From the NCBI RefSeq assembly GCF_000213175.1, contig NW_009799101.1, forward strand, positions 2,341,007-2,405,006: a stretch of 64,000 nucleotides of DNA, given 5' to 3'. Source of the DNA: Neurospora tetrasperma FGSC 2508. Its lineage: Eukaryota; Ascomycota; Sordariomycetes; Sordariales; Sordariaceae. Below the pieces are notes generated by a model, which saw nothing but the letters and a program-made list of their open reading frames with translations, made no database searches and had not been told where the DNA came from. Each line of letters opens with the position of its first letter. The first letter of the stretch is position 1. The position numbers were made by a program, and so were the translations under genes. Shown in pieces: positions 46,049 through 57,963 of this stretch.

Positions 46049-49000
46049 ATGGAGCCACTACCCTTACCCACCAGTTTGGCTGAGGTGGAACAGGTAAGAG
46101 GAATCGTGATAAGAGGATGGCGGATTAATGAACCAGGACGCCCGTAGAGACCACGAGGCTAACGCGACTCACTTCTGCTGACAGTTGATAATAGCTCTCT
46201 ATCAGCCAAACCCCCCTGAGACCGTCTCACGCATCCAGGAGATTCTCCAGAGGTTGCAAAAGTCCCCCGAGGGTTGGCAACTTGCCCAGAGCTTGATTGG
46301 AAACCCAAATGACAACATCAAATTTTATGCGGCCTTGACGATTATTGTAAAACTCAACAAAGACAGGTAGATACCTTTGCCATGCCATTCCTCTTCCCTG
46401 TTAGGCCTTAGCAGACTGACAAACTCTCTAAAGTGCCAACCTCAACGACGATGAGGCAAAGGAGCTGCTGCAAAACATCCTTGGCTGGACAATAGCATCG
46501 TGCGCCCAGGGTGTTGCTCCCTTTGTGATCAAAAAGTTGTGCGTTGCTCTCGCCACATTCTTCATCCACTTTTCTCAGCTATGGCCCAACTGCCTTCGGC
46601 ACTTCCTTCACAGTCTCGATATCGGACGGGCTACCCCTATCGAGGCATTGGACGACGCTCTAGAGACTCCTATCATTGCCAACAATCTTGAAATTTCGAA
46701 ACTCAAGGTCGCCGTCTGGTTCGCAACCTCCCTTGTTGAAGAAGTCGGGAAGACGGATATGAATTCGATCAAGTACATCCATGTACACGAGCGTCTCGTT
46801 CGTAATGCCTTCGACTTGGCCTCATTGCTAGCACGCGGATTCCTCCCATCAGATGACGCCTACCAGACTCAGGGGGAGTCGCTTGTCTGTTTTCAGGTGA
46901 GTGGAAGAAACAGGTTTATCCCAGGGTTGCCGATATGGACGAACTGGTCGCTGACGATCATGTAGGCCTGGATTCTCTATGCTCAGCGACTGTCCTCAAA
47001 TACCGATGTTCTAGTGACACATCTACGGGAACTTGTTGGCCCGGCTCTCAACTGCTTCGCCATCGACGATTTATTCCAGCCGGCCGCCGAACTCTTCAGT
47101 GACGTACTGAGCAATTATTCGGGATTCTTCACAGAGGCACATTATGCGTCATTGGCCTCTTTATTCGACAGCGAATGGGCGGCAGAACACTACAACAGGG
47201 TCATTCACGGCGACCATCAGCTTGATGGCATTTCATTTGGTCTTCTCATGCTTGCGTATGGTGATGCCAAGGTGTCGGATCTCATGTGTAGCACAGACGA
47301 GCGGTCCCAGAGGTTTCTGGCCAGGCTGGCCGGTCTTCTCGCTGCTGATGGCTATCTGGTGGGCGAGGATTCGATATTTGTCCCTGCCCTGGAGTTCTGG
47401 GCCACGTTTGTCGAAACCATGATCGACAATATTTACTCGGAAGACGAAGCAAAAGTAAACGTCTGGCGCTCGCATGCTGAACAACACCTCAAGAGCGTCG
47501 TGTCGAACTGCTGGAGGAAGGCACAATGGCCCCCTGCAGAGACTTTCGCCGAATGGGATTCCAATGAGCGTGTCGGCTTTACGGATGCGAGAAAAGACAT
47601 AGCGGATATGCTACAATCTATATTCACTCTCGAGAATCTCACTCTGGTCTCGTTTTTCTCTGGTCTTTTCCTCCAGGCCCTCTCTGTTCAGTCATGGGCC
47701 GAAGTTGAGGCATCGGCATTCTGTCTCGGATCCCTGTCCGACTGTATCACGGAAGACCCCCAATATGACGTGGAGTTAAGCAAGGTCTTTGCTTCACCTT
47801 TTTTTGATCTTCTCGGCCAGGCTCAAGGTCCGGTCCCGCTACGCCTGCGCCAGACAGGTCTTTTGCTCATTGAGCGGTACTGCGAGTATTTTGAGCGCCA
47901 TTCCGAGTATCTTCCTCATGCGCTCAACCTGCTATTCGCGGCCGTTGGCGACCCTGTTCTTGGTGGGCCTTCTGCGAAATCCATCTCGACTCTCTGCTCG
48001 TCGTGTCGCTGCATTCTCACGAGCGAAGCACCGGCCTTCATCATGCACTACCAAACAATTCGTAGCAGACAGGTTCTCGACTCCCTTGCAGAGGAACGTA
48101 TCATCCTTGCCATTGCTTCTATCATCCAGGCCATTCCGGATTCCAACCAGAAGCTGGCTGTCTTTGAGAACCTCTACTCGATCATCAAGGCAGATTGCGA
48201 GCGTGCTGTCCAGCTCAAACAGCAGCCCAGCATATTGAACCTGTCTGACCCCAACTTCTTGCGCGGTGTTGAGCAACCAGGCGATGTTCCTTCTGCCGAT
48301 GAAGTCTCTCAGCAACTCGCCGTCCGTGCTCTCCGATCGCTGCAAAGTATGGCTAAGGGTATGCAGGATGTCAAGGAGCATGTGGTTGACATTGACGCCG
48401 ATCCATTCTTCGCCAGCCAGGACCCGAAACTCTCTGCTATCCAGTCCGATATCCTCAACGTCTTGGTCGAGATGCAGAAGAATTTCAACACCAGCGGAGA
48501 GATCGTTGAAATAATATGCATCATCTTTCGAGCAGGGTTTTCAGAGACCGAGCCGGGCCCGTTTGTGTTCCCTCCTGAAGTCGTGACAAATTTCCTCAGT
48601 CAACAAAGATTCGAAACGCCTAGGCTGGGCACTTTGTTGAGCACAGCATGCTCGTTTGTCGGAAGTCTGTACAGGGGACCAAAGAATATGGTTCCATCTT
48701 TACTGGCTCAGCTACTGCCTTGGGTAATCAACATGCTCAGTAGTCTTCCGGAACCAGAAAGCGACACAGAAGTAGCCCAGAACGGCATTTGCTTCGTGGA
48801 CAAGATTATGACAAGATACCCGGAGGTGGTGTTCCAGATTCAGCCGTCACAGATGCTCGAGTTCTTTTTCATGTTCTCGCTCAAGGTCCTAAACGGGAAG
48901 GAACCTCTGCCGAAGACAGCGTCGGCGGAATTTTGGGTATGTCTCTTCGGGCTCCTTGAATGATTAACCAAAATGTTTGCTGACTAACATGTTAAATCAG

Positions 49001-49426
49001 AGTAACTTCATTACCCTCAAGTCTGATTCACCCGATCTTCAGGGAACCATCAACGCCGCCATGGAGCACCTCGGGCCGCTTATATCGCAGACTCTCATCC
49101 AAAATATCGGGGGCAACGCTGCAAGAAGCGAGCTAGACAAGCTAAGTGACCCTCTCAAGAAGCTTGTGACGAGCCAAGTGCGTTCAAGGCAGTGGCTCGA
49201 ACAGGCGCTCTTCGACCCCAGTTTCCCCGGTCAGCAGGTAGGCAACGACGAGAAGTCAACCTTTTTGAGGAAGATTATTGGGTAAGTCTGTCAGTTACTT
49301 GGTTCTTCCGTATACAAACTGCTGACCTACAATTTATACAGACTGAGAGGGGCGAGGGCCACCAACCAGGTAGTTAGAGAGTTCTGGCTGGCTTGCAGGG
49401 GTTCAAACTTTTCATATGCTTCCTAG
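46049..49426 (+). CDS. Pdr6/importin-13-family karyopherin
   Basis: Six exons, 46049-46093, 46185-46366, 46434-46896, 46966-48936, 49001-49281 and 49342-49426, giving 1008 residues, a normal length for an importin-beta family receptor. The first exon codes 15 residues. Residues about 20-85 read like an importin-beta N-terminal domain (TVSRIQEILQRLQKSPEGWQLAQSLIGN and FYAALTIIVKL), which binds Ran-GTP. The next part (FFIHFSQLWPNCLRHFL) fits the exportin-1/importin-13 repeat region, and the rest is a row of HEAT-like amphipathic helices without other domains. The best match I can suggest is yeast Pdr6 (Kap122) or animal importin-13/transportin-3; cargo cannot be predicted. All six junctions keep phase. 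Confidence 0.88.
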
Positions 49427-50080
49427 GCTTGTGCAATGGTACTTACGAGCCTAAAACTGGATAGAGATTATGAAGGAACTTTTGTAACCTTTTCTCTGTA
49501 ATAAGTCGAATTTGCTCTTTCCTGTGCAGGTTATCTTGACAACGGCTCTTGAAAGCATCATTTGGACATGGTAGGCAACGTTGTAAGCCAAATTGGGACC
49601 TAGTTACTGTTTTAGTCGACAACAACAGATGGTGTAAATGATTCTTTCGGAATGCTACTCAATTTACCATCAGGCACACACTTGCCAATGACGTGCTTCT
49701 TGTGTATAAGGGTTATGAAGCGAGCGAGGAAGGGCTCGACAAAGAGCTCTATTGTGTCTATACGTGGTCCTAGCGTCACCTCCATCTATAACCCTGCCAA
49801 GCCCCAGGTGCATCAAGGGTGGGCGGTCATACTTCCATACACAACCCTCACTCTTCAACCACAGTTCGTCCTATCTCCAGTCGAGCTTCACCCAGACTGA
49901 ATTCACTACGTCCCAGTGTAAGTTCAAACACCCAGTCACTAAAAGTCTATGTGCTTACCACAAAGGAAGCTGTCCCTTTTAAAGACAGTTCTTACGTTTT
50001 TGTCTGTGACACAAAAACTAACACGCACGGCACGGCACGACACTGTGATTAGTCTTTGGAGGTAAACCCTCTCCCGCAAC
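49427..50080. other. intergenic region, karyopherin / mitochondrial tryptophanyl-tRNA synthetase
   Basis: About 650 bp between two genes on the plus strand. It holds the karyopherin 3' end and the synthetase promoter. A short repeat CACGGCACGGCACGACAC lies near 50023-50042. Confidence 0.55.
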
Positions 50081-51573
50081 ATGAAGTCCCTCACCAGGCC
50101 CTACGGCCTTATGTGCCGGCATCGCCTTACTTCTCTCACCACTAGAGCATCAAATCTCCAACAACGACCTTATTCTTCTAATTCCTCGTCTGAGACAACA
50201 GCAACACCAACCGCAACACCGACCAAAAAGGCACAAAGACAAGTAATCTTCTCCGGTATCCAGCCCACAGGCATACCGCACTTGGGCAACTACCTCGGCG
50301 CCCTTCAGCAATGGAAGCGCATGCAGGACGGCGCGGATCCTGAGACGACGGATCTCATTTTCTCCGTGGTTGACCTGCACGCCATCACCGTGCCGCAGCA
50401 GCGCGGCAACCTCAAGAAATGGAAGAGAGAAATGCTTGCGGCGCTGCTGGCCATCGGCTTGGACCCCAAGAGGTGCACCATCTTTTACCAGAGCATGGTG
50501 CCAGGGCATTCGGAGTTGCAGTGGATTTTGAGTTGTACAGCTAGCACGGGGTATTTGTCTAGGATGACGCAGTGGAAGGTGAGTTTCTTTGAGATTATTG
50601 TTCGATGAGAGAGAAAAGAGAGAGAAAGAGAACGAGCGGGGGAAAGGTTTGAACACGAGACCAGCGACTGATGGTATGTGTGTGGAAACTACTTTACTAC
50701 AGAGCAAACTACAATTAGCAGACGACGCCCACGTGCTAGATGACAAGGCCAAATCCTCTCTCAAGCACGGCTTGTTCTCTTACCCCATCCTTCAAGCGGC
50801 GGATATCCTCGTTCACAGGGCGACCCATGTCCCCGTCGGCGAAGATCAGAGGCAGCATCTGGAGTTTGCTAGGGAATGCGTGACCAACTTCAACCACGCC
50901 TATAAGGGCAAGGTGTTGGTAGCTCCCGAGACGATTTTGTGTAAGTACATCGTCATGTCTTCTCAACCCGTGGCCCTTCCGCTTAAGATACCTCGAGTCT
51001 CGAGTAACTGCTTCATCAACTAACCACCTCCACATATTATACACAGCTCCAACAAAACGCGTAATGTCTCTCCAACTTCCCACCAAAAAAATGTCCAAAT
51101 CCGACCCCGACCCTTCCTCCCGCATCCTCCTTACCGACACCCCCTCCGAGATCCACGCCAAGATCCTCAAAGCGCGGACCGACTCGCTCACGCCTTCCCT
51201 GGGCATCACCTTCGACCCGATCCAACGCCCCGGCGTCTCCAACCTGCTTCAGCTGCTCAGCCATTTTGATACGCAAAACCGTTCCGCGCAGGAGATCGCG
51301 GCCCAGATTAATGCTGAAGTTGTGGGCATTCATGGTGGGCTAGGAGGAGAAGGGGAGGAGAATCCGTTGAGGAAGTTAAAGGAGAGGGTGAGCGAGGTGG
51401 TGCAGAGAGAGCTGAATCCGATTAGGGAGAAATATTTGAAGCTGTTGCAGGAGGATGGGGGGAAGGAGGGAGGTCATTTGGATGAGGTTATTCGGGAGGG
51501 GGCGAGGAAGGCTAATGAGAGTGCGGAGAGGACGATGAGTAGGGTCAGGAGGGCTGTGGAGTTGGGTGCTTGA
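50081..51573 (+). CDS. MSW1: tryptophanyl-tRNA synthetase, mitochondrial
   Basis: Three exons, 50081-50578, 50703-50940 and 51047-51573, giving 420 residues. Class I synthetase: the HIGH equivalent is PHLGNY at 66-71 (FSGIQPTGIPHLGN), and KMSKS lies at 260-264. YPILQAADIL and VPVGEDQRQHLEFAR are the bacterial-type TrpRS tryptophan-pocket blocks, which shows mitochondrial rather than cytosolic TrpRS ancestry. The first 50 residues (MKSLTRPYGLMCRHRLTSLTTRASNLQQRPYS...) are basic, Ser/Thr-rich and typical of a presequence. A Gly/Glu-rich insert at about 320-335 is probably a loop. The splice between exons 2 and 3 restores ETILSPTKRVMSLQ. Confidence 0.95.
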
Positions 51574-51954
51574 GGACATGCAGAGTGGGAGGTTTTTGTA
51601 AGATAGATACTGGGTGATCTGGTTCGGACACATTTTCGGTAGATAAAAGCTATATGGGATGTCTGTATCTGTGGTCTGTATTGCTTAGAATCTGGCCGTC
51701 GTTCCCATGGTGCTTCCTCGCATCGATCTCCTCCAGTGGCAATTTCCGTCTAGTCTTTCTCGTGCACAGCACAGTCGAGCCATGATCGTCTCCTGATCTG
51801 TACTATACATTTCTTATGCTACAGTATCTATACACAAAGGACGGGCCATATGCTGAAGACAAAAGGGACAAACCTGACCAGAGAGAGACAGACAACAAGA
51901 ACAACCACCCAGGCTTAAAGGGCTTGAGACGGGACCAGCAGTTGGTGTATCCGC
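51574..51954. other. convergent 3' region, MSW1 / RSM10
   Basis: About 380 bp between stop codons of two mitochondrial translation genes. Nothing else is seen. Confidence 0.55.
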
Positions 51955-53159
51955 TTAGCGTCCACCCGAAATCCGGAGTCTCTCCTTGGCAAGGAAGTCC
52001 TCGAAGTTGCCGACACCCTTCATGTCGCTGACATGGCTGAGGTGTTCCCACCTGGTCTCCAGAAGTTTCTCCACCTCGCTCTTGCTCTCGTCCATGGCCT
52101 TGCTGACACCTGTTTGATTTGGAGACGCTGGTTAGCATACAGGCAACCGAAAAACAGTCTTCCGAAGCAAATATGGGACGGTAATCCACGTACCAAGCTT
52201 GCTGAACTCCCAAACGTTGGCCTTCATACCGATACCATAGTAGGCATGCTTCTGCAAGAAGGCCAACCACAGCTGCACCGTCTCCGGGTGGCCGTCCTTA
52301 ATCTGGATCAGTCTTCTGAGTGTGACACGCTCAAAGTTTTCCTGCGACTTCTTGAAAATGAAATGCGACTTGGGCACGGTCCAGCGTTCGATCATACGCG
52401 GCAGGGGAACGGGGCCGAAGGCAGGCAGGCCGAGGTAGTAGGCGGCGCGAAGGGCGAAGTCGCAGAAGAACTCGAGGTTGCGGATCGAATAGGACCGGAG
52501 CTGGAGGTCGCACGAGGGAACGCCATACTCGGCTTCGCGACGAAGCGGCTGGAGGTAGAGGGCCTCGAGGGAGCGGGGCATACGGGACATGATCACCTCC
52601 TGCTCCTCGGGTTCCGCGGCGGCGGCAGCGGCGGCCTTGGCTTTCTTCTGGTCCTTGGGGGCCTCGGTGGTCGTCGTGATCCGGGCGATCGGTGTGGTGC
52701 TAGCAGCATATACCGGTCAGTCATTCTGCACCGCCTGGGCTGGTTCGCTTATGTGACGATAGATGGAGGGAGGGAGTGCGTGCACATCGGCGGGGTCTTC
52801 GACGAGTGGGTGGGCGGGTTTCGGAGGCACGGCGACGTTATCGAGGAGGATTATTTGCGGCAATGGTTACTAACCTCGCCTTGGAGGCGGCATCGGGACC
52901 TGTGGTCCTACTCAACTCTTAGTTCCTGCCCGCGCATACCCAAGGATCTCAGCAGCACTCTGGTCACTTACACGGAAGCATTGCGCCGGAGCTGGGGCAA
53001 CGGCTGGAAGACGCTCTGGGCGGACCGGAGGGTCGCAAGAGGCTGCCGTCCCCAAGCAGATTAGACAACTATCCCACAAGCGCACACATCTTACAAACGC
53101 ATGAGGAGAATTCTTACCGCCCGTCCCTGGAGGGACCGTACTACTGGCCTTATTATCAT
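51955..53159 (-). CDS. RSM10: mitochondrial small-subunit ribosomal protein uS10m (Rsm10)
   Basis: Four exons, 53159-53118, 53042-52972, 52699-52194 and 52109-51955, giving 257 residues. The first two short exons give a basic presequence (MIIRPVVRSLQGRA then PLATLRSAQSVFQ...RRNASV); the start is inferred from phase and this composition. An Ala/Lys stretch (KDQKKAKAAAAAAA) leads to the S10 core: DLQLRSYSIRNLEFFCDFALRAAYYLGLPAFGPVPLP, RWTVPKSHFIFKKSQENFERVTLRRLIQI and PETVQLWLAFLQKHAYYGIGMKA. The bacterial S10 fold is therefore complete, with a fungal C-terminal extension ending in LRISGGR. It sits in the head of the mitochondrial small subunit. Convergent with MSW1, another mitochondrial translation gene. 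Confidence 0.92.
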
Positions 53160-53798
53160 CTTCGCTCTGGGTGGTCTGGGAGATTAAACGTCTCCAAGTT
53201 GCCGTCGCGCGCTGCGCGGATCAACCGAGTTTTTAGCGCAGGTTCCATACTGGGGGTCAATTCGGGGTTCTTATCGATAAGGAGCTAGTGACGCCCATTT
53301 CTTGAGCTACCAAAACATCACCATCACAGAGAGCGAACAGAAGCAAAATAACAAGTCACTAGTAGCATAGGAGACATCAAGTGGTTATCAAACATTGGAT
53401 TGTCCGATGTTCGGCTTCTCAAGGCACCGGTCTGTGACGTCGCGGCTATCTAACGGAGATTGCTCCATCATTCCTATCAAAAATAAAAAAAAGTCCTGGC
53501 AATCTCGCAACAAATGGCAGAGATGCCTTCTCTGATCGCCACGCGGACGAGGGATACTGTTGTGCAGTCGAACTAAAGCTCAAGACTGAAATAACACTAT
53601 TAATCCCACACAATATTGCCCTGCATGATGCCAATCCTCTGTCGTGTCGACCAAGGTCAACCGACGAGGAGCCGGAAGCGGCGTTTTGGTATCGGTGTCG
53701 CATCGTTGCTTGCTGCAACAATCGCGTGCATATGATGTTGGTTGTGGTACGGTCGAAGGTGTCCCGCAAGGTAATTTGACCATAGGGTGTTGTTCGGA
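53160..53798. other. intergenic region, RSM10 / FCF2
   Basis: About 640 bp between tandem minus-strand genes. It holds the RSM10 promoter and the FCF2 3' end. An A-rich run lies at 53483-53492. Confidence 0.55.
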
Positions 53799-54641
53799 TC
53801 ACTTGCGCTTTCTCCTTCCGTTGACGAGCTTCTTGTAGAAGTTCTTTCCTCCGCTCTGCTTCTTCTCCTGGATGCCGTGGTACTTGTTCTTGTACTTGTC
53901 AACAACCTCAGCACCAAGAACCTCCTCGACAATGGTCCGCTTCCTCTCCTTGCGGGTCAGTCGGCTGTCACGACCGTCAGTAGCACCAGCAATGATAGTG
54001 CCAACTTGAGAGAACTCGGGCACAAAGTCCTTGCGAGTGTCCTTCTTGAAGTATTGTTTTCCCATGGCGACGACCTCACGCATTCTCAAAATTTGCAAGT
54101 CTCTCTTCAGCTCAGGGGTCAGATTCGTACGGGGCATGTTAAACCAATCGGCGCCAGCGTCATTCTTAGGTCCCTGTTTCTCTAGTCAGCATACTGATCT
54201 GCAAAGTCTTAGAGCAGGAACGGAAGAGAAAGGATGTCCAGTCAGAGTAACTATGAACATAAAGGTAATCATTATGGTGCAGACAGCAACCCCATGACGG
54301 GGCGCCGACCTGCGTCATGAAAAAATGGGATAGATTTTCATCATGGAAGGGATGTGATGCGTGCTGAGGACCGCTGAACGTACCTTGCTCTTATCCTTGG
54401 ATTGGGGCACCCGAACCGACAACTTCTTGGACTTGTTCTCCAAGGTTGGCTTCACCACCTCAGCAGGAGCGGCCGAGGGAGCCGCAACCACTACGGGGAT
54501 TTGCGCTGCGGGTGCAACAGCGGCGTCTTGCTGGGGAGCCGCGACAGCATTTGAGCTGTCCGAGTTCGCAAGGCGAGACTCGGCTTCAGCAAGGAGTTTG
54601 TCGATCTCAGCATCGGACAAGCCGAGTACAGAAGCCGCCAT
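53799..54641 (-). CDS. FCF2: Fcf2, pre-rRNA processing factor
   Basis: Two exons, 54641-54384 and 54173-53799, with a 210-nt intron that is long for this window, giving 210 residues. The C-terminal Fcf2 domain (about 86-190) begins GPKNDAGADWFNMPRTNLTPELKRDLQILRMR, the hallmark of the Fcf2/TdIF2 family; the WF-MP signature is split off by the intron and restored by splicing. The C-terminus is very basic (KKLVNGRRKRK), as in nucleolar proteins. In yeast Fcf2 acts in early 18S rRNA cleavage in the small-subunit processome. The N-terminal 85 residues are Ala/Gln-rich with a short helix SDAEIDKLLAEAESRLA. The chosen ATG has a strong context (AAGATGGCGGC). Confidence 0.93.
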
Positions 54642-55922
54642 CTTGCTGGTCGGCCAAATGCACAGTTTCGGGAAATGAAGACTGTGGAAAAGCTGCTCAA
54701 GATTTGCAAGCAATTGGCGAGAGGGGAAGAGAAGGGAAGAAAAGTCGAAGCTTTCACAGCAAATTGGGGACAAGAAAAAGATAAATTTTTGAGTGGAGCC
54801 GGCGGGGAAATGTCCAGGCGTCCGTTCCCGCCCATCTCAGCCAAGACTTGGCATTGCTTGTGCTGAGCTCCACGGTCACGTGAAGCTCTTGTACGACTGG
54901 AGCCAGGCCTCCAATGAGTTGGCAGTCCACAGCCCCGGGCCGTGCGTCATACATACCTCTGGGCGCGGAAAAATGAGGCTGGAGAGTGCCAGTTGTCAAC
55001 GGTTGGGCTCGGGGCAGGGGCGGCCGCGACGTCGAGCAGAGCTTGTCACTGCAGGTAGCGCGCCACAGCTGCCAGTCGTTGTCTTTCGGCGTCTTTCTGC
55101 TGCAGACTGCAGTGAATGTTGCGGCAGTCATTTGGACGGGAGTTGTTGAAAGTCTTCAAAAGGTTCACTGATGCCCAACCTTTTGGTTTCTCCTTGTACT
55201 GAGTCTGACCGCTTTCACTCACAAATCATCATCTTACCGTCTTTCTTGTTTCCATTGTCCGTCTCTTCACATCCTCCAGCATCTGTTTGAGTAAAGCCAT
55301 TGCTTCACAGGTACGTGCTTATCTGCTAGTCTGTCCATCTCATCCTCATCCGCCAGTTCCCGCGAATAGCATTTCCCAGCCTTTGGCTTCACGCCAAAAG
55401 ACGGACCTACACCCCCAATCTCACCAATCATTTCACCTTCCTCACCAACTGGAGCTCTTGCCCGTGTGGCTCGTCCCGAAGTCAACGAGAGGCGAGCCCG
55501 GAGCAGCGAGTCGTCCATTGACATTGAACTCCACCCACTTGCTCCCCTCTCCCCAAACAGGGAGTCCCGCCAATCAATCGCTCTGCCCAATCAAGCAGGA
55601 TTTCTGAGTGAGAGTCGGTTTTGCGATCATCATTCGTCGGCTCCGTCCTAAGTAAACAAAGACCCCAAGGGGCTTGTCGACATCATAGATAGTTCTTTCT
55701 AAGCCCAACGCGCAGAAGCTAGATCTTCCTGGCTGGGAAACACAGAGAGCTCTTCGGCAAAGCGCGACCATTATACGCGACGCCAGCAGGACATTCAAGC
55801 TGAAGTTTTGTTGCTACAGACAGAGGTATATTGACATTGACCCAAGTCATCCAGTACAGGCCACCGATTTGCGACCAACTAGTCCCCGTTTCCCCGCTGC
55901 TCGCCAAACGTTGATATTCGCC
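54642..55922. other. divergent intergenic region, FCF2 / HAP5
   Basis: About 1.3 kb. The HAP5 side (55150-55922) is C/T-rich and probably a long leader. No separate gene can be supported. Confidence 0.55.
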
Positions 55923-56949
55923 ATGGATCCCCAAAATCCGTCTTCGGCTGGGCATAACCAGCAACAACGCCAGCAGCCTGTCTACGACACGAGCCAAGGC
56001 GGCCATTATGGTAAGTAATCGCCGTCTCAGCGCTTTCCGTCAGGGAACAGTTTACTCACCATCATATGCTGTATAGGTGCCAGTGCTGCGGTTAGTACTC
56101 ACCCTTTGCAAGCGGGCTTCTCAGTCCTATCACATCATAGTTGGCAGTCTAACGCCTTTCATGTCGCTAGCTCTCTCAACAAGGCTTTGCTCCCTCAGAC
56201 CTTTACACGGGAACATGGGCCAATGTTCATCAGGGCCTCCAGGGCAATTACAAGGAAATCCTGACAGCTTACTGGCAACAAACCATCAACCATCTCGAGA
56301 ATGATACCCACGACTACAAGTTGCATCAGCTGCCCCTGGCACGAATCAAGAAAGTCATGAAGGCGGACCCGGAAGTCAAGATGATCTCTGCCGAAGCACC
56401 TATCCTCTTCGCCAAGGGATGCGATATCTTCATCACCGAGTTAACGATGCGCGCGTGGATTCATGCAGAGGAGAACAAGCGCCGCACTCTACAGCGTAGC
56501 GACATCGCCTCGGCCTTATCCAAGTCCGACATGTTCGACTTTCTCATCGACATTGTACCCAGAGAAGAAGCTTCCACACACGCCAAGCGCGCGACTGGTC
56601 AGTCAGCTGCTGCTGCCGCGCAGGCTGCCCAAAACGCGGCCCAGCAAGCTCAAGGCATGCCGGGGGTTGCTGCGCCTAACCATGGCGGACAGCACCCCAT
56701 GGCCGCTCCTGACTACACGCTAGGTGGCCATGCGATTGCGCCTGAGGCCGACTACCGCCAGCAGAACATGTACTCTGGTCAGGTACAACCCGGAGCCCCA
56801 GCGCCGTATGGACAACCTCAACCTCCCATGTATGACGTTGATGGCATGTACTACTCAACAATGCCTCCTCAGCAGGTACATATATCTATGCGCTTCTCTA
56901 CTCATCACGCTCGCCAGGTAACATGCTGACTTGACCACAGAACGCCTAG
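55923..56949 (+). CDS. HAP5: HAP5/NF-YC subunit of the CCAAT-binding factor
   Basis: Four exons, 55923-56010, 56077-56090, 56171-56875 and 56941-56949, giving 271 residues. Exon 2 is only 14 nt and exon 4 codes just Asn-Ala-stop. The NF-YC histone fold (about 90-175) is clear: [75 protein letters not shown]. It is preceded by the fungal block [17 protein letters not shown], which in other fungi includes the site needed to recruit HapX/Hap4-type partners. With Hap2 and Hap3 it binds CCAAT boxes in the nucleus. N-terminal and C-terminal regions are rich in Gln, Ala and Pro. If the last intron is kept, 17 or so other residues would replace the Asn-Ala end. Confidence 0.94.
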
Positions 56950-57963
56950 GGCGCGCATTCTGGAGGAGATAAGATTGGAGAGTCTTCTACATCCCACCTG
57001 TCACGAACTTAAAGGCGGCAGCAGGAGTAATGAACTTACGGCATCAAGCCACACTGACATGGCTTCCACCTTGGTCGCTTCTTTATTTACATGGTTCTTC
57101 ATCTTCATTTGATAAGATTCAAAGACTGCCGATCTAACAATATACAAAGGCGTGGCGTAAATACGGGTTATTTCGTTTGTTTCAGGTCCGTACCATGGAC
57201 GGAGGAAAGGTGCTTGGAAGGCTGGTCGGTTGGTTATGTCACAAGGATGTCTATCATGTTTTGCTCTTTTAGTTCATGGATCTGCGTTACATCCACTGCA
57301 TTCTGCATAACCAATATGGTGATGGACTAATAGTGAAGTTGAGTTTCTGCCATCACGTTTCAGAAAGGTGAAGACAAACGAACGCGTGGACGTTATCCTA
57401 CAGACTCGCTACTTCAATTTCGCGTTGCTTTGACCTGTAGTCAAGTCACTTCGGCTCTCTTCTTCGTCCATTCACTGAACCACTTTTCGTCTCTCTTCGT
57501 CCCTTCTCCATTTCCACTACTGTGTAAGGACCCAGCTTCTAAGCGGCAGGACCTTCACTGGGAGCAAATAAGCCTCATCTCCCAACAACTCCAGTATCGT
57601 ATGCGGTAGGTATATCGAGAGCCAGAAAACACGTGATGTTCTCATAGGTATACAACTGGCCTCGACTATACCTCCAGGCTTGGGCAACTATACATTTATT
57701 TTTCTCTCTTTGTTTCCTCCCCCCCTTCGCTCCTCACGTCAGATCACATTACAAGAATGAGCGTGATCTCGTTAACTCGTACTATTGCGTGAGGAGACTA
57801 TTGAGAGCACATAATTGCAATGGCTACCAAATGAGGGGGGGTTTGGGAGCAGTTAAACGTAGTTGAACCGGTTGGCAACGAAAACATCATCCTAGATATG
57901 GGGTATATTGAGTTACTGATTCAAGTTTTCAAACAACAATACTATTAGTTCTCGACCGAGACA
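56950..57963. other. convergent 3' region, HAP5 / SEC15
   Basis: About 1 kb between stop codons, long for a convergent gap here. C- and T-rich tracts lie near 57690-57735 and a short poly-G near 57834. No gene is recognised. Confidence 0.55.

Noticed and set aside
54642-54773. Upstream extension of the FCF2 frame to a start near 54773
   Set aside because: The added 44 residues are hydrophobic and unlike the family; the chosen ATG has a strong context and begins the expected N-terminus.
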